From assembly GCF_018919385.1 (NCBI RefSeq), contig NZ_JAHLMF010000005.1, positions 236,269 through 300,268 on the forward strand: a stretch of DNA of 64,000 nucleotides, in the 5' to 3' direction. This DNA comes from Geomonas diazotrophica. Lineage in GTDB: Bacteria; Desulfobacterota; Desulfuromonadia; Geobacterales; Geobacteraceae. Of this stretch, positions 20,478 to 28,540 are shown in pieces. The position numbers were made by a program, and so were the translations under genes. Numbering within the stretch: the first letter of the stretch is position 1; every line of letters begins with the position of its first letter. The notes below the pieces were generated by a model. The model saw only the letters and a program-made list of their open reading frames with translations, was not told the DNA's origin and made no database searches.

Positions 20478-20990
20478 TCAGTCCTTGAGCGTGCACTCCC
20501 GCTCCCAGGTGTTGTACCCGTCCCCCACGATGTCCCAGAAGGACTCGATGCGCCCGGCGTAGTAGTCGAGTTCCGAGCACTCCGCCTCGATGGCCTGGAG
20601 GAACTTGAGCGAGATGAGCTGGTGGCCGAACAGGAAGCGGTAGAATTCGCGGACCCCCGCCAGGTACCCCTCAATTTCGCTGGCCAGCGGTTCCATGGTG
20701 TTGACGATGTACCAGTTGCCGGCGAACTGGCGCACGATCCCGGGGCGTTCGTCGAAGATGCTGCGTCCCTTGATGGAGACCACGAAGTCGCGGGTGAAGT
20801 AGTCCGCCGCGCCCGCGAGAGCCGTCGCCTGCTCCGGCGTCATGCCCGTTTGTTGTATCTCCTCGTAGAAGCGGTGCAGCAGGTCGCTCACCAGCTTATC
20901 CACCCGCACCTCGTCCTCGAGGGTCGTCGGCACGAAGTCCCTTTTATCAACCTTCAATACGTCGAATGCTTCTTCGCAAAGCTCGGCCAT
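20478..20990 (-). CDS. Conserved-looking hypothetical cytosolic protein
   Basis: This is a 170-residue acidic, mainly helical protein without signal peptide or membrane helix. It is rich in aromatic and charged residues (REFYRFLFGHQLISLKFLQAIEAE, LDYYAGRIESFWDIVGDGYNTWERE). GAGGAG stands 4 nt before the ATG, and codon use matches the chromosomal neighbours, so I consider it a real gene. I do not recognise a family. Both sides carry copies of the ACGTAGAACGTAGA sequence in inverted orientation (20454-20472 and 21010-21036). It is separated from the oligopeptide permease genes by 147 bp and faces the same way. Confidence 0.7.
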   Translation of the reverse strand: MAELCEEAFDVLKVDKRDFVPTTLEDEVRVDKLVSDLLHRFYEEIQQTGMTPEQATALAGAADYFTRDFVVSIKGRSIFDERPGIVRQFAGNWYIVNTMEPLASEIEGYLAGVREFYRFLFGHQLISLKFLQAIEAECSELDYYAGRIESFWDIVGDGYNTWERECTLKD

Positions 20991-21007
20991 GTGCTCCTCT
21001 TGTCTTA

Positions 21008-21040
21008 AACATGTTCTACGTTCTATGTTCTACGTTCTGC
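21008..21040. repeat. GTTCTACGTTCTATG repeat, inverted relative to the tandem array edge
   Basis: GTTCTACGTTCTATGTTCTA is a direct repeat of the 9-mer TTCTACGTT type. It is the reverse complement of the AGAACGTAGAACGTAGAACG at 20454-20472, so the gene between them is bracketed by inverted copies. A further short copy (AACGTAGAAAGCAGAACGTT) lies at 21115-21135. Confidence 0.6.
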
Positions 21041-21137
21041 GTCAACGGCTCCGACGTTCAGCATCCTGCCGCAGCGGCCCTACGGAATCAGGCTGCAGCC
21101 GGCACGAGATCGAAAAACGTAGAAAGCAGAACGTTTT

Positions 21138-21995
21138 CTAGCCTTGTTGCCTTCTCGGGTCGAGCGCGTCGCGGATCCCCTCCCCTACCAGATTGTAGGA
21201 AAGCACGGTGACCAGGATGGCCACACCGGGAAACAGCGACAACCACCAGGCGAACTCGATGTAGTCCTTGCCCGAGGTCAGGATGTTGCCCCAGCTCGGC
21301 GTCGGCGGCTGCACGCCTATCCCCAGGAAAGAGAGGGCCGACTCGGTCAGGATGGCCCCGGCCACGCCGAGGGTCGCGGAAACCAGCACCGGCGACAGGG
21401 CGTTGGGAAGGATGTGCCGGAAGATGATGCGCGAATCCGACGCACCCAGCACCCGCGCAGCCAGGATGAAGTCGCGGCTCTTCAGCGAGAGCACCTCAGC
21501 GCGCACCAGGCGCGCCACCCCCATCCAGCCCGTGAGCCCGATGATCACCATGATGTACCAGATGGAAGGCTCCAGCATGGCGATCACGGCGAGGATCAGG
21601 AAAAAGGTCGGGAAGCAGAGCATGATGTCGACCAGCCGCATCAGCACCGAGTCGACCCAGCCGCCGTAAAAGCCGGCGAAGAGGCCGATCACCGTGCCGA
21701 TGACCACCGCGATGCCGACCGCGACGAAGCCGACCTTAAGCGATACCCGGGCGCCGTACACGACGCGGGTGAAGACGTCGCGCCCCAACTCGTCGGTGCC
21801 GAACCAGTGGCTCCCGGAGGGGGGGAGCAGCACGTGCCATGCGTCGATGGTGTCGGGGCTGTACGGGGTCACCAGGCCTGCCGCCACGGACAGCAGAAAC
21901 AGGACCGCGATCACGACCAGCCCCGCAGTCGCGAAACGATTGCTGGCGAAGCGTTGCCAGAACTCCCGGTATGGGCTGCTCACCTGGTCACGCAT
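21138..21995 (-). CDS. Oligopeptide/dipeptide ABC transporter permease, OppC/DppC type
   Basis: This is a permease of about 285 residues. It has an N-terminal helix (RFATAGLVVIAVLFLLSV), then the OppC_N motif DELGRDVFTRVVYGARVSL, and five further helices. The EAA cytoplasmic loop is EVLSLKSRDFILAARVLGASDSRIIFRHILPN, which docks onto the ABC ATPase. The C-terminal GEGIRDALDPR is typical of OppC. A longer start at 22010 (GTG) is possible; I take the ATG at 21995, with GGGGGTG just upstream. No ATPase gene is visible nearby, so the NBDs must be encoded elsewhere. It is 72 bp downstream of the OppB-like gene. Confidence 0.92.
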   Translation of the reverse strand: MRDQVSSPYREFWQRFASNRFATAGLVVIAVLFLLSVAAGLVTPYSPDTIDAWHVLLPPSGSHWFGTDELGRDVFTRVVYGARVSLKVGFVAVGIAVVIGTVIGLFAGFYGGWVDSVLMRLVDIMLCFPTFFLILAVIAMLEPSIWYIMVIIGLTGWMGVARLVRAEVLSLKSRDFILAARVLGASDSRIIFRHILPNALSPVLVSATLGVAGAILTESALSFLGIGVQPPTPSWGNILTSGKDYIEFAWWLSLFPGVAILVTVLSYNLVGEGIRDALDPRRQQG

Positions 21996-22067
21996 GGCAC
22001 CCCCGGCCACCGAACGTGGTTGCCGTTCTCAATCTTAATCTTAATCTCAATCTGCCGTTCAGCCTCA

Positions 22068-23048
22068 TCATCCCCTCCCGTGCCTGATGCGGGGATCCGC
22101 CAGGGCGTAGCAGAGGTCGGCCAAGAGGTTGCCGATCAGGGTAAGGCAGGCGCCGATCACCAGGATTCCCATCACCAGCGGGTAATCGCGCGCCATGACA
22201 CCCTGGTAGAAAAGCTGCCCCATCCCGGGGATCGAGAAGATGGTTTCGAAGATGACGCTGCCGCCGATCAAGGCCGGAAGCGAGAAGCCGAGCAGCGTGA
22301 TCACCGGGAGGAGCGCGTTCTTCAAGGCATGGCGGTAGATCACCACCCGCTCCCGCACTCCCTTGGCCCGGGCCGTGGTGATGTAGTCCTGCGACAGCAC
22401 CTCTATCATGGTGGAGCGCATGTAGCGCGACAGCCCGGCCAGGCTGCCGAAGGTGGCGATGGCGATGGGGAGCACCAGGTGCCTGGCCAGGTCCAGGGTG
22501 CGCCACCACCAGGACCACTGGTCGCTCCCAAGCGAGTGGATGCCGGAGATGGGCAGCCAGGAGAGCTTGACGCCGAAGAGGTACATGCATAGAAGTGCCA
22601 GCCAGAAGGTGGGCACGGCGAAGCCGACAAAGACGAACACGGAGATGGCCCGGTCCAGCAGCGTGTCCCGGTGCACCGCGGCCATGATCCCGATCGGGAG
22701 CGCCAGGCCGAACTCGAGGATCAGGGCGATCACGTTGAGCGAGATGGTGATCGGGATCCTTTCCTTGATCTTGTCCAGCACCGGACGGTTGTCCGGCGCG
22801 AAGGAGCGGCCGAAGTCAAGCCGCGAGAGGTTGGAAAGCCACATGCCGTACTGTACGTGCAGCGGCTTGTCCAGCCCGTAGAACTCGCGCAGCCGTGCCC
22901 TGGACGCGGCGGAAGCCTTGGGGCTCATGGCGGTCTGCATCTCCACCGGCTCGCCCGGCGCGAGATGAATCACCGTGAAGGTGATCAGCGTGATCCCCAG
23001 CAGCAGCGGGATCAGCATCAGTATCCTTTTGATCAGGTAGTTGGCCAT
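22068..23048 (-). CDS. Oligopeptide/dipeptide ABC transporter permease, OppB/DppB type
   Basis: This 326-residue permease starts [24 protein letters not shown], the usual OppB N-terminus. It has [18 protein letters not shown] followed by the periplasmic [20 protein letters not shown], and the EAA loop [34 protein letters not shown]. The end [16 protein letters not shown] is also typical. I chose the ATG at 23048 over an earlier open frame because the family begins here, although its ribosome binding site is weak. With the OppC-like gene and the binding protein it forms an importer for peptides or similar solutes such as nickel chelates. Confidence 0.92.
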   Translation of the reverse strand: MANYLIKRILMLIPLLLGITLITFTVIHLAPGEPVEMQTAMSPKASAASRARLREFYGLDKPLHVQYGMWLSNLSRLDFGRSFAPDNRPVLDKIKERIPITISLNVIALILEFGLALPIGIMAAVHRDTLLDRAISVFVFVGFAVPTFWLALLCMYLFGVKLSWLPISGIHSLGSDQWSWWWRTLDLARHLVLPIAIATFGSLAGLSRYMRSTMIEVLSQDYITTARAKGVRERVVIYRHALKNALLPVITLLGFSLPALIGGSVIFETIFSIPGMGQLFYQGVMARDYPLVMGILVIGACLTLIGNLLADLCYALADPRIRHGRG

Positions 23049-23220
23049 AGGTGTCTGAAGTGTTGGATGAGCCCGTCGAGTTCCGGTTGGCCGCTCCACA
23101 GCGGCACGTTATGTCACCGTTTCGGTTGTCGTCGATCGTGCACCGCTCAGGCGGTGCTGCCGCCAAATAATATCCTCGTCAAACCCGCGAGAGCATGTCT
23201 ATTCCGGTTCCGAGAACCGG

Positions 23221-24804
23221 TCAGTCCACATACCACTTGATGAAGTTGTGCATGATCCCGGCAGGAGCCGGCTCGATCCCCTTGATCCTGGAAGTCACCA
23301 CCGGCAGCGCGTCAGGCACGTAGAGGAAGGTATAGGGCTGGTCCTTGGCCAGGATCTCCTGGATCTGGTAGTAGCAGTCGCGCCGCTTGCCCATGTCGAA
23401 GGTGCCCCGACCCTCTACGATGAGCCGGTCGAGTTCCGGGTTCAGGTAGTGGATGAAGTTCAGTTCCTTGGGCCCGGTCTTGGAGGAGTGCCAGACGTCG
23501 TACAGGTCGGGGTCCTGGGAGATGGTCCACCCCATGAGCACCACCTCGAACTTTCCTTTGTCGATGAAGTTGGTGAGGAAGGAGGCCCACTCCATGACCC
23601 GGATCTTCACGTCGATCCCCACCTTTTTCAGGCGCATCTGGATGATCTGGGCGCATTTAAGACGCTGATCGTTCCCCTGGTTGGTCATGATGGTGAAGCT
23701 GAGCGGCTTGCCGTCCTTCTCAAGGATGCCCCCCGCCCCCATGCGGTACCCCGCCTCCTGCAAAAGCGCCTTGGCGCGCGCCGGGTCGTACGCCGGATCG
23801 TTCTCCACCTTGGATTTGTAGGCCCAGGTGCCGGGCTTGTAGGGGCCATGCGCGATCTGCCCCATGCCGAGCAGCACACCCTGGATGATCTCTTCCTTGT
23901 TGATGGCGCAGGTAATGGCCCGGCGCACCCTGACGTCCTGGAACATCGGCAGGCGCAGGTTATAGCCCATGTAGGTGTAGGCCGACGCCGGGTAGCGGTA
24001 CTTGTTGAAGCGCGCCAGGAACTCCTTGCCGGTGGTCTGGCGCTGGTACTGCACCGGGGAGAGCCCCATCATGTCGACCCCGCCCGCCTTCAGTTCCATG
24101 TACATGGTGGAGTTGTCGGGGATGATGCGGTAGACGTAGCGGGCCAGGCGCGGCGCCCCCTCCCAGTAGTTCGGGTTCGCCTCCAGCACGAGCCTCTGCC
24201 CGGGGACCCACTCCTTGAAGATGTAGGGGCCGGTACCGACCGGGTTGCGCGAGAGCGGGCTTTTGGTGATGTCCTTCCCCTCGAGGAGGTGCGCCGGCAG
24301 GATCGGCATCCCCCACGAGGCGAGCGCAGGGGCGAACGGCTTCGCATAGGTGACCTGGAAGGTGTACTGGTCCGGGGCCTGGGCGCTTTGCACCTGCTTG
24401 AAGTCCTCGGCGTAAGCGGTCGGGGTCTTGGGATCGACGGTGACGCGGTAGGTGTAGAGCACGTCGCGCGAGGTGAAGTCGTGGCCGTCGTGCCACTTCA
24501 CCCCGCGCCGCAGGTGGAAGGTGATCCGGAGGCCGTCAGGGGAAACCTCCCACGACTCGGCCAGGTCCCCTTCGAGCTTCAGATTCTTGTCGTAGCGCAC
24601 CAGCCCGTTGTACACAAGCCCCGAGATGTCGCTGGAGGAGCTGTCCGAAGCGAGGATCGGGACCAGGTTGGAGGGTTCCCCGATGCTCCCGGTGACGAAC
24701 TGCGATCCCCCCTGCACCTGCGCCTTATTCCAGGGTGCATCCTGCCCGCAGGCGGCGCAGACCAGGAGGAGGAGCAGGAGGCAGACAGCGCGGGCAAGGC
24801 TCAT
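23221..24804 (-). CDS. Peptide-type ABC transporter substrate-binding protein (family 5)
   Basis: This 527-residue SBP_bac_5 protein has a short hydrophobic leader with CAACGQD at residues 16-22, suggesting a lipoprotein although the -3 residue is unusual. Family signatures are VYNGLVRYDKNLKLEGDLAESWEVSPDG, FHLRRGVKWHDG, NPVGTGPYIFKEW and VRRAITCAINKEEII, followed by domain II. It delivers its ligand to the OppBC-like permeases downstream (172 bp gap). Its ATG overlaps the stop of the TPR gene by 4 bp, so the TPR protein, binding protein and permeases form one transcript. The true ligand cannot be read from sequence. Confidence 0.93.
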   Translation of the reverse strand: MSLARAVCLLLLLLVCAACGQDAPWNKAQVQGGSQFVTGSIGEPSNLVPILASDSSSSDISGLVYNGLVRYDKNLKLEGDLAESWEVSPDGLRITFHLRRGVKWHDGHDFTSRDVLYTYRVTVDPKTPTAYAEDFKQVQSAQAPDQYTFQVTYAKPFAPALASWGMPILPAHLLEGKDITKSPLSRNPVGTGPYIFKEWVPGQRLVLEANPNYWEGAPRLARYVYRIIPDNSTMYMELKAGGVDMMGLSPVQYQRQTTGKEFLARFNKYRYPASAYTYMGYNLRLPMFQDVRVRRAITCAINKEEIIQGVLLGMGQIAHGPYKPGTWAYKSKVENDPAYDPARAKALLQEAGYRMGAGGILEKDGKPLSFTIMTNQGNDQRLKCAQIIQMRLKKVGIDVKIRVMEWASFLTNFIDKGKFEVVLMGWTISQDPDLYDVWHSSKTGPKELNFIHYLNPELDRLIVEGRGTFDMGKRRDCYYQIQEILAKDQPYTFLYVPDALPVVTSRIKGIEPAPAGIMHNFIKWYVD

Positions 24805-26519
24805 TTTTCACCGGCTTCCTGGCGGCAATGCTTGATCTTCTCGGCGAGCTCGGCGCTCTGCTCGGGCTCCATCTTCTGCAGCTTCTTGTAGAGCGGCAGC
24901 GCCTTCTTGAAGGCGTGGGTGGCGCAGTAGACGTCGGCCAGGTGCCCAAGCACGGTGGCGTCGCCGTCGGAGAGCTCCGCGGCCCGCTCCAGTTGCGCGA
25001 TCGCCTCGTTGTAGCGCTTGAGCTTGAAGTAGGTCCATCCAAGGCTGTCCAGTATGAACCCGTCGTCGGGCCTCAGGTTCACCGCCTTTTTCAGGTAGTT
25101 CAGCGCCTCCTCGAGGTTCGTCCCCATCTCGGCGTAGGTGTAGCCGAGGTAGTTGAGCGCCTGGGGATCGTCGGGAGTCGCCTCGAGCACCTTCTTCATC
25201 ATGGTGACGGAGAGTTCCTTCTGCCCCATCTTGTCGTAGAGGATGCCGAGCCGGAACAGCACGCGCGGATCGGACTGCAGCTTTGGATCCATCGTTTTCA
25301 GCGTGTCGATCCCGCGCTGGTACTGCTCCATCGACTCGTAGAAGCCGGCCAGGTGCAGGTAGGGCTCGATGCGGGAAGGCTCGTCCCCGATCTCCTTAAG
25401 GAGCAGGGTGACCCCCTTCTCCGGCTGCCCCTTTTCCTTGTACAGGTAGGCCAGGTGCCCAAGGGAATCCAGGTAGTAAGGGGACTCACGCGAGATCTTC
25501 TTGAACTCGAGGATGGCCTGGTCCACGTCCTCCTTCTCCTCGAAGGCGGAGGCGAGGTAGAAGCGGACCTGCTGTGCGTTGGGCTCGACAGCGAGGATGT
25601 CCTGGAAAGTCTTGATGGCCTCGTCGTAACGCTCGAGTTCGAGCATCAACAGGCCGATCTTGCGCGAGGTTTCCAGCGACTTCCCCCCCTTCTGCTGCAA
25701 CAGGGCCAGGGCCTCCTCGAGGCGCTTCTGCTGGATGTAGAGCTGCGCCAGGTGCTGGATCACGTTGGCGTTGTTGGGGTTTATCTCGAGGAGATCCTTG
25801 TAGCTGTCGATGGCGTCCGGGATGAGCCCCTGGGTCTCCTGGGAGATCCCCATCTCGATCAGGGCCTGCTCGAAGTCGGGCTTGAGTTCGACGGCCTTCT
25901 TGTAGTAGACGAGCGCCTCTTTGGGGAGCCGCATCTGTTCGTAGGTCTTGGCGAGGTAATAGTACCCGAGCGCCGACTCCGGGGACGCCTTCACCAGCGC
26001 CTTGAGCGTGTCCACCGCCTGCTCGTACTCGAAACTTTTCAGGTAGTAGATGGCGATGTGCAGGTAGACCTCTTCCTTGGACGGGTCGAGTTCGATCACC
26101 TTCTTGTAGTACTGGACCGCCTCCTTCTCGCGCTGCAGGCTCATCAGGATGTTGCCGCACAACTGCTGCGCCGGGAGCGAACTGGGCTCGATGGCGATGG
26201 CGGCCTGGCACTCGGTGAGCGCGTCCTCGGGACGGTTCTGCTGCAGGTAGATCTGCGCCGAGGCGTTGTGCAGAAAGGCGGAGGTGGGATCGGCGGCGAT
26301 CGCCTCACGCAGCAGGAGCAGGGCGCCATCCTGGTCGCCTTCGGACGCGCGCAGCCTGGCCATGGCGAAGAGCGACAGGTTCTTCGCTTCCCCGGGGGGA
26401 GGAGTCGGGGCGATGACGGCGCCCAGTTCGGTCAGCGGTGACGAAACCGAAGCTTGCTCGGTGGCGCAGGCGTTGATCAGCAGGGGCAGGAAAAGGAGCG
26501 CTAGACACTTCTTGGTCAT
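24801..26519 (-). CDS. TPR-repeat lipoprotein
   Basis: This 572-residue protein has a lipoprotein signal (MTKKCLALLFLPLLINAC, lipid Cys at residue 18) followed by about fourteen tetratricopeptide repeats through to the C-terminus. Typical repeat cores are AFLHNASAQIYLQQNRPEDALTE, VYLHIAIYYLKSFEYEQAVD and FILDSLGWTYFKLKRYNEA. Such proteins are scaffolds at the inner or outer membrane. It starts a probable four-gene operon with the oligopeptide importer, to which it is joined by a 4-bp overlap. Whether it works with the transporter is unknown. Similar long TPR proteins in this group are linked to exopolysaccharide or PEP-CTERM systems, but nothing here shows that. Confidence 0.85.
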   Translation of the reverse strand: MTKKCLALLFLPLLINACATEQASVSSPLTELGAVIAPTPPPGEAKNLSLFAMARLRASEGDQDGALLLLREAIAADPTSAFLHNASAQIYLQQNRPEDALTECQAAIAIEPSSLPAQQLCGNILMSLQREKEAVQYYKKVIELDPSKEEVYLHIAIYYLKSFEYEQAVDTLKALVKASPESALGYYYLAKTYEQMRLPKEALVYYKKAVELKPDFEQALIEMGISQETQGLIPDAIDSYKDLLEINPNNANVIQHLAQLYIQQKRLEEALALLQQKGGKSLETSRKIGLLMLELERYDEAIKTFQDILAVEPNAQQVRFYLASAFEEKEDVDQAILEFKKISRESPYYLDSLGHLAYLYKEKGQPEKGVTLLLKEIGDEPSRIEPYLHLAGFYESMEQYQRGIDTLKTMDPKLQSDPRVLFRLGILYDKMGQKELSVTMMKKVLEATPDDPQALNYLGYTYAEMGTNLEEALNYLKKAVNLRPDDGFILDSLGWTYFKLKRYNEAIAQLERAAELSDGDATVLGHLADVYCATHAFKKALPLYKKLQKMEPEQSAELAEKIKHCRQEAGEK

Positions 26520-26732
26520 GGGTTACCTGTGGCTTCGGTAGATTTCGGGCAAAATCTAAAAAACGCGGCACCCCGGTGGGATACAGTATCCGGGGTGGCG
26601 CGGTTAACTACATGAAAGCTAGCATAAATAGGTAGCAGCGTCAAACAACATTTAGCTCCATTTTAGACTGTTGCAGCTCAAACTCGGTATGGTACTATTC
26701 TCAAGTGAAATCATCGGCTTACCGGCAAAACG

Positions 26733-28295
26733 ATGGATGAAAAGCTTATAAAATCGTTACTTGAAGCAGCGGCCTACCCAGAGCCGACGGCAGCGGTGCG
26801 CCTTGTCGAGACCCACGTCTCCTTCATCTTCATCACCGACCACTTCGTATACAAGGTGAAAAAGGCCGTAGACTACGGCTTTCTCGACTTCACCACGCTG
26901 GACCGGCGCCGCTTTTACTGCGGCGAAGAGGTACGCCTGAACCGGCGCCTCTGCCCCGAGGTCTACCTGGGGGTCGTGGAACTGCGCGAGACGGCAGAGG
27001 GCGCCGGTTTCTACGGTGGCGGCAAGGTCGTCGACTACGCCGTCAAGATGAAACGTCTCCCCCAGGAGCGCATGCTGGACCACCTCCTCGGGGAGGGAGC
27101 CGTCTGCGCCGCCGACATGGTCCGCATCGCGCAGGCCGTGGCCTCCTTCCACGCCGGCGCCGAGCGCGCCCCGCAGATCGACGCCTGCGCCTCGCCCGGC
27201 GCGATCGGCGAGAACTGGGAGCAGAACTTCCGCCAGAGCGCCCCCTTCGTGGGGAGCACGCTGCTGGCAGGGGAGCTGGCGGAAATCCGCCAATGGGTCG
27301 ACGCGTTCCTCTCCGGCAACAAGACGCTGTTTCATACCCGTATAGCCGGCGGCTTCATCAGGGACTGCGACGGCGACCTGCACTCCGGCAACATCTGCCT
27401 CACCGACCCGGTCTGCATCTTCGACTGCATCGAGTTTAGCGAGAAGTTTCGCTACATAGATACCGCCGCCGACCTCGCCTTCCTGCTCATGGACCTTGAG
27501 TACGCAGGGCGCGCCGACCTCTCCCGCGCACTGCTGGCGGCCTACCGCGAGGCGAGCGGCGACCGGGGCATGGCGCCGCTGCTCGACTTTTACAAGGCGC
27601 AACGGGCCTTCGTGCGCGGCAAGGTGACCAGCCTGCGCCTTGCCCAGCCCGGGCAGAGCCCGGAAGAGTCGGCAGCCGTAAGGAGCGCGGCGCGGCGCTA
27701 CTTCCGCCTCTCCCGCGGCTACACGCTCAGAGACCGGCTTACCCCGACGCTCGTCCTTACCTGCGGCCTGAGCGGCAGCGGCAAGAGCACCCTGGCCGCC
27801 GAGCTCAGCCGGGAGCTTGGGCTGGACCTCGTCCGCTCCGACCTGGTGCGCAAGGCCCTCGCGGGGGTGCCCGCCGTCGGCGTCGAGCCGAGCGCAGCCT
27901 ACCGGGAGGGTATCTACAGCGAGAAGATGGACCGGACCACCTACGGCACTCTTCTCGTCGAGGCCGAGCGCTCCCTGTCCGGCGGCAGGGGGATCGTGGT
28001 CGATGCCACCTTCCGGCGGCGCCAGGACCGGGAGCGGTTCCGGCAACTGGCCGCGCGGCTTGAGGTCCCCTTCCTCATCCTGGAGACCCGCTGTTCGAGC
28101 GAGGCCGCCCGCGAACGCCTGGAGCGGCGGCGCCACGATCCCGCCGAGGTCTCCGACGCCCGGTGGGAACAGTACCAGCGGCAGCAGGCCGAATTCGAGT
28201 TCCCCGCCCCCGGGGAAAGTCTGCTTATCGACAGCGCCCTCCCGGTTTGGGACGGGGCGGACCGGGTGCTCGCCGCCATGGGGTTACTGGCATGA
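26733..28295 (+). CDS. Two-domain protein: APH-like kinase domain plus AAA/P-loop kinase domain
   Basis: This is a 520-residue protein. Residues 1-320 resemble the aminoglycoside phosphotransferase-like family COG2187 (FVYKVKKAVDYGFLDF, CDGDLHSGNICL as catalytic/Mg loop, FDCIEFSEKFRYIDTAADLAFLLMDL). Residues 335-520 are an AAA_33/COG0645 P-loop kinase domain with Walker A CGLSGSGKST and a lid region FRRRQDRERFRQLA. Proteins with this fusion are annotated as ATP-binding or predicted kinases of unknown substrate; real aminoglycoside resistance is unlikely. Its stop overlaps the next ATG by 4 bp, so it is the first gene of the symporter/partner-switch operon. Confidence 0.85.
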   Translation: MDEKLIKSLLEAAAYPEPTAAVRLVETHVSFIFITDHFVYKVKKAVDYGFLDFTTLDRRRFYCGEEVRLNRRLCPEVYLGVVELRETAEGAGFYGGGKVVDYAVKMKRLPQERMLDHLLGEGAVCAADMVRIAQAVASFHAGAERAPQIDACASPGAIGENWEQNFRQSAPFVGSTLLAGELAEIRQWVDAFLSGNKTLFHTRIAGGFIRDCDGDLHSGNICLTDPVCIFDCIEFSEKFRYIDTAADLAFLLMDLEYAGRADLSRALLAAYREASGDRGMAPLLDFYKAQRAFVRGKVTSLRLAQPGQSPEESAAVRSAARRYFRLSRGYTLRDRLTPTLVLTCGLSGSGKSTLAAELSRELGLDLVRSDLVRKALAGVPAVGVEPSAAYREGIYSEKMDRTTYGTLLVEAERSLSGGRGIVVDATFRRRQDRERFRQLAARLEVPFLILETRCSSEAARERLERRRHDPAEVSDARWEQYQRQQAEFEFPAPGESLLIDSALPVWDGADRVLAAMGLLA

Positions 28296-28540
28296 AGAAC
28301 AACCTAAAGCAAATCGTGCTGCACCGGCTCAAGCTGAAGGACACCTGGGTGATCTGCTTCGTCCTCGGCATGGTGATGATGAACTACCCCTTCATCAGCA
28401 TCTTCAACAAGCCGACCCTCCCCTTCGGGATCCCGCTTCTCTACCTTTACCTGCTGGTCGGCTGGGTCTTCTCCATATTCATCGTCTACCTGTTCAGCCG
28501 GGCGGCACGCAAGGACAGCGACACCAGGGGGCATATGTAA
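28292..28540 (+). CDS. DUF4212 small subunit of a sodium:solute symporter
   Basis: This 82-residue protein has two membrane helices (about residues 18-38 and 47-68). The N-terminal part LKDTWVICFVLGMVMMNYPFISIFN and the following PFGIPLLYLYLLVGWVFSIFIVYLF match the DUF4212 family that always precedes VC_2705-type SLC5 symporters (putative solute symporter small subunit). It overlaps the upstream kinase gene by 4 bp (ATGA) and shares one base with the downstream symporter start (TAATG), so the three are translationally linked. The symporter it serves is the N-terminal part of the next protein. Confidence 0.85.
   Translation: MKNNLKQIVLHRLKLKDTWVICFVLGMVMMNYPFISIFNKPTLPFGIPLLYLYLLVGWVFSIFIVYLFSRAARKDSDTRGHM

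Noticed and set aside
24735..26441. Long plus-strand open frame opposite the TPR gene
   Set aside because: It is the antisense shadow of the TPR lipoprotein gene, with Leu/Val/Gly-rich content and no start signal. The same holds for the long frames opposite ftsH, glmM, emrB and the symporter fusion.
26733..28295. Aminoglycoside resistance gene
   Set aside because: The APH-like fold is shared by many kinases; fusion with an AAA_33 domain and coupling to a symporter operon argue for a metabolic or signalling role.
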